A stretch of DNA of 64,000 bases from an uncultured Prevotella sp. GTDB lineage: Bacteria; Bacteroidota; Bacteroidia; Bacteroidales; Bacteroidaceae. How positions within the stretch are numbered: the stretch's first letter is position 1; the number at the start of each line of letters is the position of its first letter. This document shows positions 16,986 to 24,969 of this stretch, piece by piece. The notes under the pieces are model-generated. The model was given only the letters and a program-made list of their open reading frames with translations. It was not told the origin of the DNA and did no database searches. The stretch lies in assembly GCA_944319945.1 (NCBI GenBank), contig CALUFN010000005.1, forward strand, positions 1 to 64,000. The letters are read 5' to 3'. The position numbers and the translations under genes are program-made.

Positions 16986-17837
16986 ATGTTACGCATAGCA
17001 GTACAATCCAAAGGCCGTCTCTACGAAGACACTATGAGCTTGCTTGCCGAGGCTGACATAAAAATAAATTCAAGCAAACGCACCTTGCTTGTACAGGCAT
17101 CCAACTTTCCGCTCGAGGTGCTCTACTTACGTGACGACGACATTCCGCAAAGCGTAGCTGCCGGAGTGGCCGACATAGGCATTGTTGGCGAAAACGAATT
17201 TGCCGAAAAAGACGAAGAGGCGGACATTATTATGAGGTTGGGGTTCGGCAGGTGCCGCCTTTCGCTCGCCATACCGAAATACGAAGAATACGACGGTCCG
17301 AGATGGTTTGAGGGTAAAAAGATTGCGACGTCGTACCCCGTGATACTAAGAAAGTATCTCAAGAAGAATGACATACAAGCCGGAATCCACGTGATAACGG
17401 GAAGCGTGGAGATAAGTCCGGGCATAGGGCTTGCCGACGGAATATTCGACATTGTAAGCAGCGGTTCCACTCTTGTAAGCAACAACCTGAAAGAAGTTGA
17501 GACCGTAATGGAGAGCGAGGCCGTGCTCATTGCCAACAAGCAACTTGACGGAGACAAGCGTAAGATACTAAGCGAGATGTTGTTCAGGATAGATGCCGTG
17601 CGCAACGCGGAAGACAAGAAATATGTCAGAATGAACGCTCCCAAAGCCCGTCTTGACGAGATAATCAGCGTGTTACCGGGCCTGAAAAGCCCTACGGTGA
17701 TTCCACTTGCAGACGAAGAGTGGTGCTCGGTGCACACCGTTCTTGACGAAAAACGCTTTTGGGAAATCATAGGCAGGCTCAAGGACATGGGAGCGCAAGG
17801 CATATTGGTCACACCGATAGAAAAAATGATTTTGTAA
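16986..17837 (+). CDS. hisG: ATP phosphoribosyltransferase, long form
   Basis: First enzyme of histidine synthesis; it joins ATP and PRPP to phosphoribosyl-ATP and is feedback-inhibited by histidine. The protein has 283 residues. The start at 16986 (MLRIAVQSKGRL) fits the family and the short leader; an in-frame ATG at 16929 lies inside the promoter. The PRPP-binding loop region ISSGSTL-like is read as DIVSSGSTLVSNNLK near 155-170. The C-terminal 75 residues form the extra PII-like regulatory domain of long HisG enzymes, which therefore need no HisZ partner. hisD begins 62 bp downstream. Confidence 0.96.
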   Translation: MLRIAVQSKGRLYEDTMSLLAEADIKINSSKRTLLVQASNFPLEVLYLRDDDIPQSVAAGVADIGIVGENEFAEKDEEADIIMRLGFGRCRLSLAIPKYEEYDGPRWFEGKKIATSYPVILRKYLKKNDIQAGIHVITGSVEISPGIGLADGIFDIVSSGSTLVSNNLKEVETVMESEAVLIANKQLDGDKRKILSEMLFRIDAVRNAEDKKYVRMNAPKARLDEIISVLPGLKSPTVIPLADEEWCSVHTVLDEKRFWEIIGRLKDMGAQGILVTPIEKMIL

Positions 17838-17899
17838 ACCGTTTAACCATAAGTACTGACAAACAGATTACCGTCAGGAACATACATATCGATAAAAAC

Positions 17900-19177
17900 A
17901 TGAAAACATACGAATATCCGCCACGCAGCCTATGGCCGGAAATCATAAGACGGCCGCGGACGGACACAAGCAAACTTGAAGCGACGGTGAAGAGCATACT
18001 TGCCGACGTTAAGGACAACGGCGACCAAGCCGTAAGAAAATACGAAGAACGGTTCGACCATGTGCGGCTCGACAGCCTCATGGTGGAACAAAAGGAAATC
18101 GACGAATCAGTAAACCTGATACCGAAAGAGCTTTATGACGCGTTGGTATTGGCACATGGTAACATCTGCAAGTTTCATGCCGCCCAACGCATGGGAACGC
18201 AAAAGGTTGAGACTCAGCCCGGAGTAACATGTTGGCAGGTAAGCGTACCTATCGAGAAGGTTGGACTATACGTACCCGGAGGCACGGCCCCGCTGTTCAG
18301 CACGGTGCTCATGCTGGCTGCCCCGGCAAAAATTGCAGGATGCGACGAGATCGTGCTGTGCACTCCTCCGTCTTGTGACGGAAAGATAAACCCTGCCATA
18401 TTGGCCGCCGCGAAAATTGCAGGAGTGAGCAAGATATTCAATGCCGGAGGCGTGCAGGCAATAGGCGCAATGGCCTACGGCACCGAGAGCATCCCTAAAG
18501 TATATAAGATATTCGGGCCCGGCAACAGTTTCGTCATGGCGGCAAAACAAATCGTATCCGTTCACGACGTAGCCATCGACATGCCGGCTGGCCCGTCGGA
18601 AGTATGCGTCATTGCCGACGAGACAAGCAATCCCGCCTTTGTGGCAGCCGACCTGTTGTCGCAAGCCGAACACGGAACGGACTCGCAGGTTGTCCTTATT
18701 ACAACGTCGGAAAAGACCTTAGCCGACGTGAGGCATGAGATAGATTCGCAGTTGGCAATGATTCCACGCAGGGAAACTGCCGAACAATCACTTGCTAACA
18801 GTAAGCTCATAGTTGTAAAAGACAAGAACGACGCAATGGAGCTAAGCAACATGTACGCCCCCGAGCATTTGATAATATCCACATCAGACTACGACCGATT
18901 GGCCCAAAAAGTAGTCAACGCCGGGAGTGTGTTTCTCGGGAAGTACTCTTGTGAAAGTGCGGGCGATTATGCCAGCGGAACCAACCACACACTGCCGACT
19001 CACGGCTATGCTACTGCGTTTAACGGAGTGAATCTTGACAGTTTCAACCGCAAGATTACATTCCAACATATTACAAAAGAAGGAATAAGAAATATCGGGC
19101 ATGCCGTAGAGACAATGGCCGAACATGAAAAGCTCATTGCACACAAGTACGCAATGACGCTAAGGCTCAAGGACTGA
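17900..19177 (+). CDS. hisD: Histidinol dehydrogenase
   Basis: Zinc enzyme of 425 residues that oxidises L-histidinol twice with NAD+ to give L-histidine, the last step of the pathway. The start at 17900 (MKTYEYPPRSLWPEI) is chosen since earlier in-frame ATGs lie inside hisG. Recognisable segments are YVPGGTAPLFSTVLM, FGPGNSFVMAAKQIV, IDMPAGPSEVCVIAD, LLSQAEHGTDSQ with the zinc ligands Gln/His, and the C-terminal ESAGDYASGTNHTLPT with catalytic residues. It is the second gene of the operon. Confidence 0.97.
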   Translation: MKTYEYPPRSLWPEIIRRPRTDTSKLEATVKSILADVKDNGDQAVRKYEERFDHVRLDSLMVEQKEIDESVNLIPKELYDALVLAHGNICKFHAAQRMGTQKVETQPGVTCWQVSVPIEKVGLYVPGGTAPLFSTVLMLAAPAKIAGCDEIVLCTPPSCDGKINPAILAAAKIAGVSKIFNAGGVQAIGAMAYGTESIPKVYKIFGPGNSFVMAAKQIVSVHDVAIDMPAGPSEVCVIADETSNPAFVAADLLSQAEHGTDSQVVLITTSEKTLADVRHEIDSQLAMIPRRETAEQSLANSKLIVVKDKNDAMELSNMYAPEHLIISTSDYDRLAQKVVNAGSVFLGKYSCESAGDYASGTNHTLPTHGYATAFNGVNLDSFNRKITFQHITKEGIRNIGHAVETMAEHEKLIAHKYAMTLRLKD

Positions 19178-19222
19178 ATTTATAACGGCAACGAACATCA
19201 CACACATAGCAAACTAACGGAA

Positions 19223-20257
19223 ATGAAACCATTAATACAACTGACACGTCCTAACATTTGGAAACTGAGTCCGTATAGCAGCGCAAGAGACGAATATGGC
19301 GGAAGCGAAGCCAAAGTATTCCTTGATGCAAATGAGAATCCATACAACGCGCCCCTGAATCGATATCCTGATCCGGCACAAAGGGAATTGAAAGATAAAC
19401 TGGCACGGATAAAAGGCGTAAAACCGGGACAAATATTTTTAGGTAACGGCTCTGACGAGGCAATAGACCTGCTATACCGTTGTTTCGCACAGCCCGGCAT
19501 AGACAATACCGTAGCCATCGAACCAACTTACGGCATGTATAAAGTCTGCGCCGACATTAACGATGTGGAGTATCGCCCCGTACCTCTCGACGACAACTTT
19601 CAGACAAAGGCTGAAAGATTATTGGAAGCATGCGACGCGAATACTAAACTGATATGGATATGCTCGCCCAATAACCCTACGGGAAACAACATAGACAGAG
19701 ACGAAATAATTAAAACCATTGAGGGGTTCGACGGTTTGGTCATTGTAGACGAGGCATACTCAGACTTTTCAAGTGAACGTCCGTTACGCCTTGAATTAGA
19801 CAAATATCCCAACTTAGTGATACTCAACACATTTAGCAAAAGTTGGGGATGCGCCGCCATACGTTTAGGCATGGCCTTTGCGCACAAAGACATCATAGAC
19901 ATATTCAATAAGGTAAAATATCCATACAACGTAAACTCTCTGACACAAAAGCAAGCCCTTGAAACACTGAAAGATCCGTACCACATCGATAAATGGGTAA
20001 GAACGATATTGCTTGAAAAGAGCCGCATGATAGACGCTTTAAAGCTATTACCTTTCTGCGAGAAGGTATTCACTTCCGACGCTAACTTCCTACTCGTAAA
20101 AATGGACGACGCCCATGCTGTTTACGACTATTTAAAAAGTAAGGGAATAATAGTAAGGAACAGGACGCGAACGACCCTCTGCGACAATTGCCTTAGAATA
20201 ACCATAGGCAGCAAAAGCGAAAACAACGAACTGCTCGCCGCATTAAGGCAATACTGA
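19223..20257 (+). CDS. hisC: Histidinol-phosphate aminotransferase
   Basis: PLP enzyme of 344 residues that transfers an amino group from glutamate to imidazole-acetol phosphate. Fold type I features are [27 protein letters not shown] and the PLP-lysine in [14 protein letters not shown] (about residue 210). It lies 45 bp after hisD. In many Bacteroidales a bifunctional hisB follows; here the next gene is convergent and unrelated, so the operon ends with hisC and hisB and the other his genes must be elsewhere. Confidence 0.95.
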   Translation: MKPLIQLTRPNIWKLSPYSSARDEYGGSEAKVFLDANENPYNAPLNRYPDPAQRELKDKLARIKGVKPGQIFLGNGSDEAIDLLYRCFAQPGIDNTVAIEPTYGMYKVCADINDVEYRPVPLDDNFQTKAERLLEACDANTKLIWICSPNNPTGNNIDRDEIIKTIEGFDGLVIVDEAYSDFSSERPLRLELDKYPNLVILNTFSKSWGCAAIRLGMAFAHKDIIDIFNKVKYPYNVNSLTQKQALETLKDPYHIDKWVRTILLEKSRMIDALKLLPFCEKVFTSDANFLLVKMDDAHAVYDYLKSKGIIVRNRTRTTLCDNCLRITIGSKSENNELLAALRQY

Positions 20258-20274
20258 TAACATAAATGAGGAAT

Positions 20275-20320
20275 GTCAAAATGGAAGGATTCGTCTTATT
20301 AACGAACTCTCCATTTTGAC
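20275..20320. terminator. Hairpin between convergent hisC and the esterase gene
   Basis: GTCAAAATGGA (20275-20285) is repeated in exact inverted form at 20310-20320 with an additional short stem inside. It sits 18 bp past the hisC stop and 17 bp before the convergent gene's stop, so it can serve both strands. T-runs are weak. Confidence 0.6.
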
Positions 20321-20336
20321 GCTTTTGACAAATTGC

Positions 20337-21362
20337 TCAATATCTTATTACGATTGTCTTAAACCAATCTTTCAATACGCGGGCATACTGGTTTTGAGAA
20401 TCACTAACAAGGATTACGGTCTTACTGCCGTCAACCAACGTTGGCCCCAAACACATTCCTTCATAATTTGCAATTGATCTATCAAACAGTTTAAAATTCG
20501 TTACAAACGAGCATATCAGATGCTTGGGAAGAAACATTGTGCCGTCGGTCAAAGCCTCGTCTTCCGTTATTGCATATTCATCTTTCGGCACGACTTCATA
20601 CAAATTACAGCGGACAAATGCCCCAATCTTTGAATTTGGTACGAAAAACTCACGTTCCAACACGAGCAAACTACCATTTCCTAAAGCCAAGACCTCGCTT
20701 ACCCCCATCGCATACTCGCTTGATTTTGAATGCGCCGTAGGAGAATCCATCAGATAAGCATATTGTGCCTTCGGTTGTAAATCAATGTCGAACGACTGCA
20801 ATCTTAACTTATTACTTACACCATTTAATGATGTAGCTTGCTCGCCGTCACAACTTAAGGTACTTTCACTTATCGTCCAAAACAATCCTGCTTGTACATC
20901 ATACGCCAACGACTCAAAACCATAATTCCCCATACCGTTCTTATAAATATGCGGGACATTGAGCCGCCGACCTGTTAACTTACCATCATAATCGTATTCT
21001 ACAATAGACGCATCCGCCTCCCTACTGATAAAAAACGTAGACGTATTCGGACAATAGGCTATGCCTTCACAATCACCGCAACATAAACTGTCACCTCTAA
21101 AGCCGTCGTTCTTGACATCAATCAACTCGCCGGTCACGGAATCAACCTTTATAGTAAAAACATAAAAGCCGTCGTTTGGAGACTTATCCGAGACCACCGC
21201 ATACTTATCGTCCACAATATGAGCTATACCGCTGTAATTACCGGCCGGAACAGTACGACGGAATTCCCTTTGCCTGCATTCACGGATAAACTTCGTCTGC
21301 GCATTAACCGTATTGAAAATGCAAATCAACAATATCAACGATAATAACTTATAATTACACAT
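20337..21362 (-). CDS. Phytase-like esterase family protein
   Basis: Secreted or periplasmic protein of 341 residues with a signal peptide (1-21, ending VNAQ). The body reads as a beta-propeller of the phytase-like esterase family (PF13449 type): typical pieces are GNYSGIAHIVDDKYAVVSDKS, FVF/TIKVD strands, DCEGIAYCPN, FISREADASIVEYDYDGK and NYEGMCLGPTL. A paired Cys-Cys-Gly-Asp-Cys cluster near 92-96 is notable. Members probably hydrolyse phosphate or ester bonds, but no substrate is known from sequence. It is monocistronic and convergent with hisC. Confidence 0.8.
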   Translation of the reverse strand: MCNYKLLSLILLICIFNTVNAQTKFIRECRQREFRRTVPAGNYSGIAHIVDDKYAVVSDKSPNDGFYVFTIKVDSVTGELIDVKNDGFRGDSLCCGDCEGIAYCPNTSTFFISREADASIVEYDYDGKLTGRRLNVPHIYKNGMGNYGFESLAYDVQAGLFWTISESTLSCDGEQATSLNGVSNKLRLQSFDIDLQPKAQYAYLMDSPTAHSKSSEYAMGVSEVLALGNGSLLVLEREFFVPNSKIGAFVRCNLYEVVPKDEYAITEDEALTDGTMFLPKHLICSFVTNFKLFDRSIANYEGMCLGPTLVDGSKTVILVSDSQNQYARVLKDWFKTIVIRY

Positions 21363-21435
21363 GTCATAATAAAAAAATAGAACTAATCAACAAAAAAGGG
21401 AATATACCACATTAGTGATATAATCCCTAAATTCG

Positions 21436-21509
21436 TCGGGGCGACAGGATTCGAACCTGCGACCACCTGGTCCCAAACCAGGCGCGCTACCGGGCTGCGC
21501 TACACCCCG
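21436..21509 (-). tRNA. tRNA-Pro (anticodon UGG)
   Basis: A 74-nt cloverleaf on the minus strand. The acceptor stem CGGGGTG pairs with CGCCCCG; the anticodon arm CCTGG-TTTGGGA-CCAGG carries UGG; the T-arm has GGTTCGAATCC. The discriminator base is A. The CCA end is not encoded. Confidence 0.97.
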
Positions 21510-21580
21510 CAAAGCATACTTCACGATTTTGCGACCGCAAAGGTACGCTTTTTATATTTAACCTGCAAGTTTTTATTTAC

Positions 21581-22768
21581 TTATTTAATTATGTTCTGCT
21601 CTTTAAATATCTTTTTCAAGGCTTGCACTCCACGCTCAACCTGCTCTTGAGTATGTGTGGCCATCAGGGCAAAACGCACCAAAGTGTCTTGCGGCGCACA
21701 AGCAGGAGGTATCACCGGATTGATAAAGACCCCAGCGTCAAATGCCAACTTAGTTACCAAGAACGTCTTGTCCACATCACGCACGTACAAAGGTATTATC
21801 GGGCTTTCTGTATCACCGATCTCAAAACCTTCCTCCTTGAAGCGCTTCAGGGCATAGTTTGTAACCTTCCACAAACGTTCGATACGTTCAGGTTCGTTCT
21901 TTATGATATGCAGGGCTTCCATTGCAGCTGCCGTCGCCGCAGGCGTATTTGAAGCACTGAATATATAAGTGCGGCATGTATGCCGTAAATAATTAATCGT
22001 ATCCTTGTCTCCAGCGATGAATCCTCCGATGCTTGCAAGACTCTTGGAGAAAGTTCCCATTATCAAGTCAACATCGTCGGTCACTCCGAAATGATCGCAT
22101 ACGCCCCTGCCCTCTTTGCCGAACACTCCAAGTCCATGGGCTTCGTCAACCATTAGCGAAGCATTGTATTTCTTCTTCAGCCGAACTATCTCAGGCAGAT
22201 TGGCCAAGTCACCCTCCATTGAGAAAACACCGTCGACTACAATCAGCTTAATCGACTCGGGGCGGCATTTCTGCAACTGCTTCTCAAGGTCTTCCATGTC
22301 ATTATGCTTATACTTCAAGCATGTAGCAAATGAAAGACGGCGTCCGTCCACGATGCTTGCATGGTCACGATCGTCACAAATAATGTAATCCTCGCGCCCG
22401 CAAACAACGGCCAACACTCCGGCGTTAACAGAAAATCCCGTCGAAAAGCATAAAGCTTCGTCTTTATGCTCAAATTCAGCAAGCTCCTTTTCCAACTTTA
22501 CATGCAAGTCAAGGGTTCCGTTCAAGAATCGGCTACCGGCACATCCCGTGCCATACTTATCCAATGCAGCCTTTGCCGCAGCCTCGACACGAGGATCGCC
22601 CGTAAGACCGGTATAAGCGTTTGAACCAAACATCAGCACCTTGTGTCCTTCCATTTGCACCTCTGTGCCTTGTTTGCCCGTTATCTCGCGGAAATAAGGA
22701 TAAACACCTGCTTCCATGAACTTCTGCGGCTCACGGTAATTCTTGTATCTTTCTTGTAATAGTCCCAT
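21581..22768 (-). CDS. Serine palmitoyltransferase (alpha-oxoamine synthase)
   Basis: PLP enzyme of 395 residues that condenses L-serine with an acyl-CoA to 3-ketosphinganine, the first step of sphingolipid synthesis found in Bacteroidales. The start at 22768 (MGLLQERYKNYREPQ) matches Bacteroides homologues; an ATG 84 bp upstream adds unrelated residues. Features include MFGSNAYTGLTGDPRV, GSRFLNGTLDLH, the PLP-contacting DDRDHASIVDG, VDEAHGLGVFG and the Schiff-base lysine in GTFSKSLASIGGF. Related KBL/BioF enzymes share this fold, but the N-terminus and length favour the sphingolipid enzyme. A lipid kinase gene lies divergently upstream. Confidence 0.88.
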   Translation of the reverse strand: MGLLQERYKNYREPQKFMEAGVYPYFREITGKQGTEVQMEGHKVLMFGSNAYTGLTGDPRVEAAAKAALDKYGTGCAGSRFLNGTLDLHVKLEKELAEFEHKDEALCFSTGFSVNAGVLAVVCGREDYIICDDRDHASIVDGRRLSFATCLKYKHNDMEDLEKQLQKCRPESIKLIVVDGVFSMEGDLANLPEIVRLKKKYNASLMVDEAHGLGVFGKEGRGVCDHFGVTDDVDLIMGTFSKSLASIGGFIAGDKDTINYLRHTCRTYIFSASNTPAATAAAMEALHIIKNEPERIERLWKVTNYALKRFKEEGFEIGDTESPIIPLYVRDVDKTFLVTKLAFDAGVFINPVIPPACAPQDTLVRFALMATHTQEQVERGVQALKKIFKEQNIIK

Positions 22769-22879
22769 ATTATATAATAATAGGTGTAGGTTTAGGCCGA
22801 GGGGCTTTAGGTATAAGAGCTTGTCATCAAACATGCATCCATTCGCCCTCACCGACTTTCAATTTTCCAAATCAGGCTG

Positions 22880-22887
22880 CAAAGATA
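22880..22887 (-). promoter_or_regulatory. Probable -7 element for serine palmitoyltransferase
   Basis: TATCTTTG on the minus strand, about 110 bp before the start at 22768; it fits TAnnTTTG. No TTG at the -33 position. Confidence 0.4.
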
Positions 22888-22981
22888 CAAAAAAATGCGA
22901 AAATGCTAAGAAAAAAAGTAGAAAAGTATTTTAAAAGCAAAAATATTACTATGCCGCAAAAGGAATTATATCAAATATTAT

Positions 22982-22989
22982 TACTTTTG
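22982..22989 (+). promoter_or_regulatory. -7 element 7 nt before the lipid kinase start
   Basis: TACTTTTG fits TAnnTTTG and is followed by only seven bases before the ATG at 22997. If used, the transcript would have a leader of about 0-3 nt. The -33 box is weak. Confidence 0.4.
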
Positions 22990-22996
22990 CAAAACA

Positions 22997-24034
22997 ATGA
23001 TTGGGAAGAAAAAAATAATATTCATAATGAACCCCATTTCCGGGACTGCAAGGAAAGCAGGGATTCCAAGAATAATCGAGAAAGTGCTCGACAAGGAGTA
23101 TTATGACTTTTCAATTATGCAGACCAATTATTGCGGACATGCTTACGAGATTGCCACGAACGCTAAAAACGACGGCTGCGACGTAGTCGTCGCAGTAGGA
23201 GGTGACGGCACCGTAAACGAAGTGGCAAAGGCGATAGTGCATTCCGACACGGCTCTCGGCATACTGCCGTGCGGGTCGGGTAACGGTTTGGCGCGCCATC
23301 TCATGCTGCCGCTGGACATGCAAAAAGCCGTTGAGATAATAAACAAGCACACCGTACACGACCTTGACTACGGCCTGATCAACAACATACCTTTTTTCTG
23401 CACATGCGGCATGGGCTTCGACGCATTCATAAGCATGAAATTCGCCGAGGCCGGCAAGCGCGGCCCCGTAACTTATCTTGAGAACATACTGCGTGAAGGT
23501 CTCAAGTACAAGCCTGAGACATACGAGATAAAAGACGACAACGGTACGTCGCTTTATAGGGCGTTTCTCTTATCATGCGCCAATGCTTCGCAGTACGGCA
23601 ACAACGCCTACATCGCCCCTCAGGCTTCAATGAGCGACGGACTGCTTGACGTAACCATAATAGAACCGTTCGACATGCTCGAAGCTCCGCAGATCAGCAT
23701 CGACATGTTCAATAAGACGCTTGACAAGAACTCTAAAATAAAAACATTTAAGACTAAGCACATACACGTGCACAGGGAGAAAGCCGGATTCATCCACTAT
23801 GACGGAGAACCCGTAATGACGGATGCCGACGTCGATATTTCAGTGGTAAACAAAGGGATAAAGATCATCGTAAATCCATACGCTCAAAAAGAGAAACGCC
23901 AACCAAGCATGATGCAGACGGCGTTCAGCGTATTTTTCAACGACATAATGAACGTGCGTGCCGACAAGAACAAGCAGAACAGGCACATACAGGCGCTGAA
24001 CAAGATATTACTAAGGAAACTTAACAACCTATAA
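22997..24034 (+). CDS. Diacylglycerol/sphingoid-type lipid kinase
   Basis: Protein of 345 residues with a DAGK catalytic domain (PF00781 type). The N-terminal strand KKIIFIMNPISGTA is the family start, followed by the nucleotide-binding GGDGTVNEVAKAI (about 65-80) and LPCGSGNGLARHL. The C-terminal domain contains the conserved acidic YDGEP. Such enzymes phosphorylate lipids at the inner membrane: diacylglycerol, sphingoid bases or undecaprenol. Being divergent from serine palmitoyltransferase makes a sphingoid base a reasonable substrate, but this is inference. The C-terminus adds a basic helix (about 310-345). The start at 22997 implies an extremely short leader. Confidence 0.85.
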   Translation: MIGKKKIIFIMNPISGTARKAGIPRIIEKVLDKEYYDFSIMQTNYCGHAYEIATNAKNDGCDVVVAVGGDGTVNEVAKAIVHSDTALGILPCGSGNGLARHLMLPLDMQKAVEIINKHTVHDLDYGLINNIPFFCTCGMGFDAFISMKFAEAGKRGPVTYLENILREGLKYKPETYEIKDDNGTSLYRAFLLSCANASQYGNNAYIAPQASMSDGLLDVTIIEPFDMLEAPQISIDMFNKTLDKNSKIKTFKTKHIHVHREKAGFIHYDGEPVMTDADVDISVVNKGIKIIVNPYAQKEKRQPSMMQTAFSVFFNDIMNVRADKNKQNRHIQALNKILLRKLNNL

Positions 24035-24155
24035 CCCACGGCAATAGTCCTGCGGATTATTCTCATCCTGCGGTAATCATGAATACCGGCAAATACAAAT
24101 TTATCTTAAAGCCGGAGCAAATATGGATAATTTAAACAAAAAACATGCTTGTGCC

Positions 24156-24187
24156 TTTGCATTTACCGCATGTAAAGACTATATTTG
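24156..24187 (+). promoter_or_regulatory. Consensus promoter 6 nt before a start codon
   Basis: TTTG at 24156-24159, a 20-bp spacer and TATATTTG at 24180-24187 match the consensus fully. The next ATG is at 24194, so the transcript would be leaderless or nearly so. Confidence 0.65.
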
Positions 24188-24193
24188 CCACCG

Positions 24194-24880
24194 ATGAAAA
24201 GATTTGCGTTATTACTTATCATGTATGTCTCTTGCTCCATTATTATGGCACAAGAAGTGAAAACAGGCACGGCCCTGACAGACTCTTCGACAATAAACAC
24301 TATGCCAACCGAACCGACAATAATAGGCAGCGGCGATGAAGCTACCGACATGTACGTCTATGACGGATATCGCGGCGAAGCGTTAGCACCGGAAGACACA
24401 TTGCACCTGCCCTTGCTAAATCGTTTCGGTCAGACTTATATCAACATGTATCCTTACGACTGGTTCGGCCTTTACGATTGGGAACTGCATAAAGGCCTGA
24501 ACGTCAGCCTCGGTGCTTCTGTGTTCGCGACATTCGGCGACAGCCCGTGGAAGGGTGCAGGATTCACCCAAAACATAGCCGCGATGTATGCCGTACCGAT
24601 AACCGATAAGTTGTCGTTCGCCGTAGGAGGGTACATGAACAACCTTTATTGGTCTCACGATGCTTATCGTGACGCAGGGCTTAACGCCGTACTCGGATAT
24701 AAATTCAACGAGCATTGGGAAGGCTACATATTCGGCCAAAAGTCGCTCGTAAATAAAAGCATGCCCATGCCTCTTTACGACATGAGTCGCATAGGCGACC
24801 GCATAGGAGCGGCAATAAAATACAATTTCAATCCACAATTCAGCATCCAAGTAACCGTTGAGACGGAGAAAAGACCTTAA
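24194..24880 (+). CDS. Exported envelope protein of unknown function
   Basis: Protein of 228 residues. The start at 24194 gives a clear signal peptide (MKRFALLLIMYVSCSIIMAQ). Residues 22-80 are polar. The rest is rich in aromatic and Gly residues in alternating pattern (for example GLNVSLGASVFATFG, FAVGGYMNNLYWS, AAIKYNFNPQFSIQVTVE) and looks like six to eight beta-strands of a small outer-membrane protein, ending in a charged tail rather than an aromatic residue. I do not recognise a named family. A perfect promoter lies immediately upstream. Confidence 0.7.
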   Translation: MKRFALLLIMYVSCSIIMAQEVKTGTALTDSSTINTMPTEPTIIGSGDEATDMYVYDGYRGEALAPEDTLHLPLLNRFGQTYINMYPYDWFGLYDWELHKGLNVSLGASVFATFGDSPWKGAGFTQNIAAMYAVPITDKLSFAVGGYMNNLYWSHDAYRDAGLNAVLGYKFNEHWEGYIFGQKSLVNKSMPMPLYDMSRIGDRIGAAIKYNFNPQFSIQVTVETEKRP

Positions 24881-24883
24881 AAC

Positions 24884-24966
24884 AATGCACAATTCACAAT
24901 GCACAATGCACAATCACCAATAAATAACACATCTAAATAATCTTGTCATTGTGCATTATGAATTGT
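24884..24966. repeat. TGCACAAT/ATTGTGCA repeats between convergent genes
   Basis: Several copies of AATGCACAAT-type words on one side (about 24884-24912) are mirrored by ATTGTGCATTATGAATT-type words (about 24948-24985). Together they can pair into a long imperfect stem between the convergent envelope-protein and copA genes, perhaps as a bidirectional terminator. A similar word occurs near 7817-7838. Confidence 0.5.
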
Positions 24967-24969
24967 GCA

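Noticed and set aside
16832..17011. Longer N-terminus of the MltF-like protein (start at 17011)
   Set aside because: It would run through the divergent hisG promoter and bury the lipoprotein signal 60 residues inside.
20337..21362. hisB as the next gene of the his operon
   Set aside because: The gene is on the opposite strand and encodes a secreted phytase-like protein.
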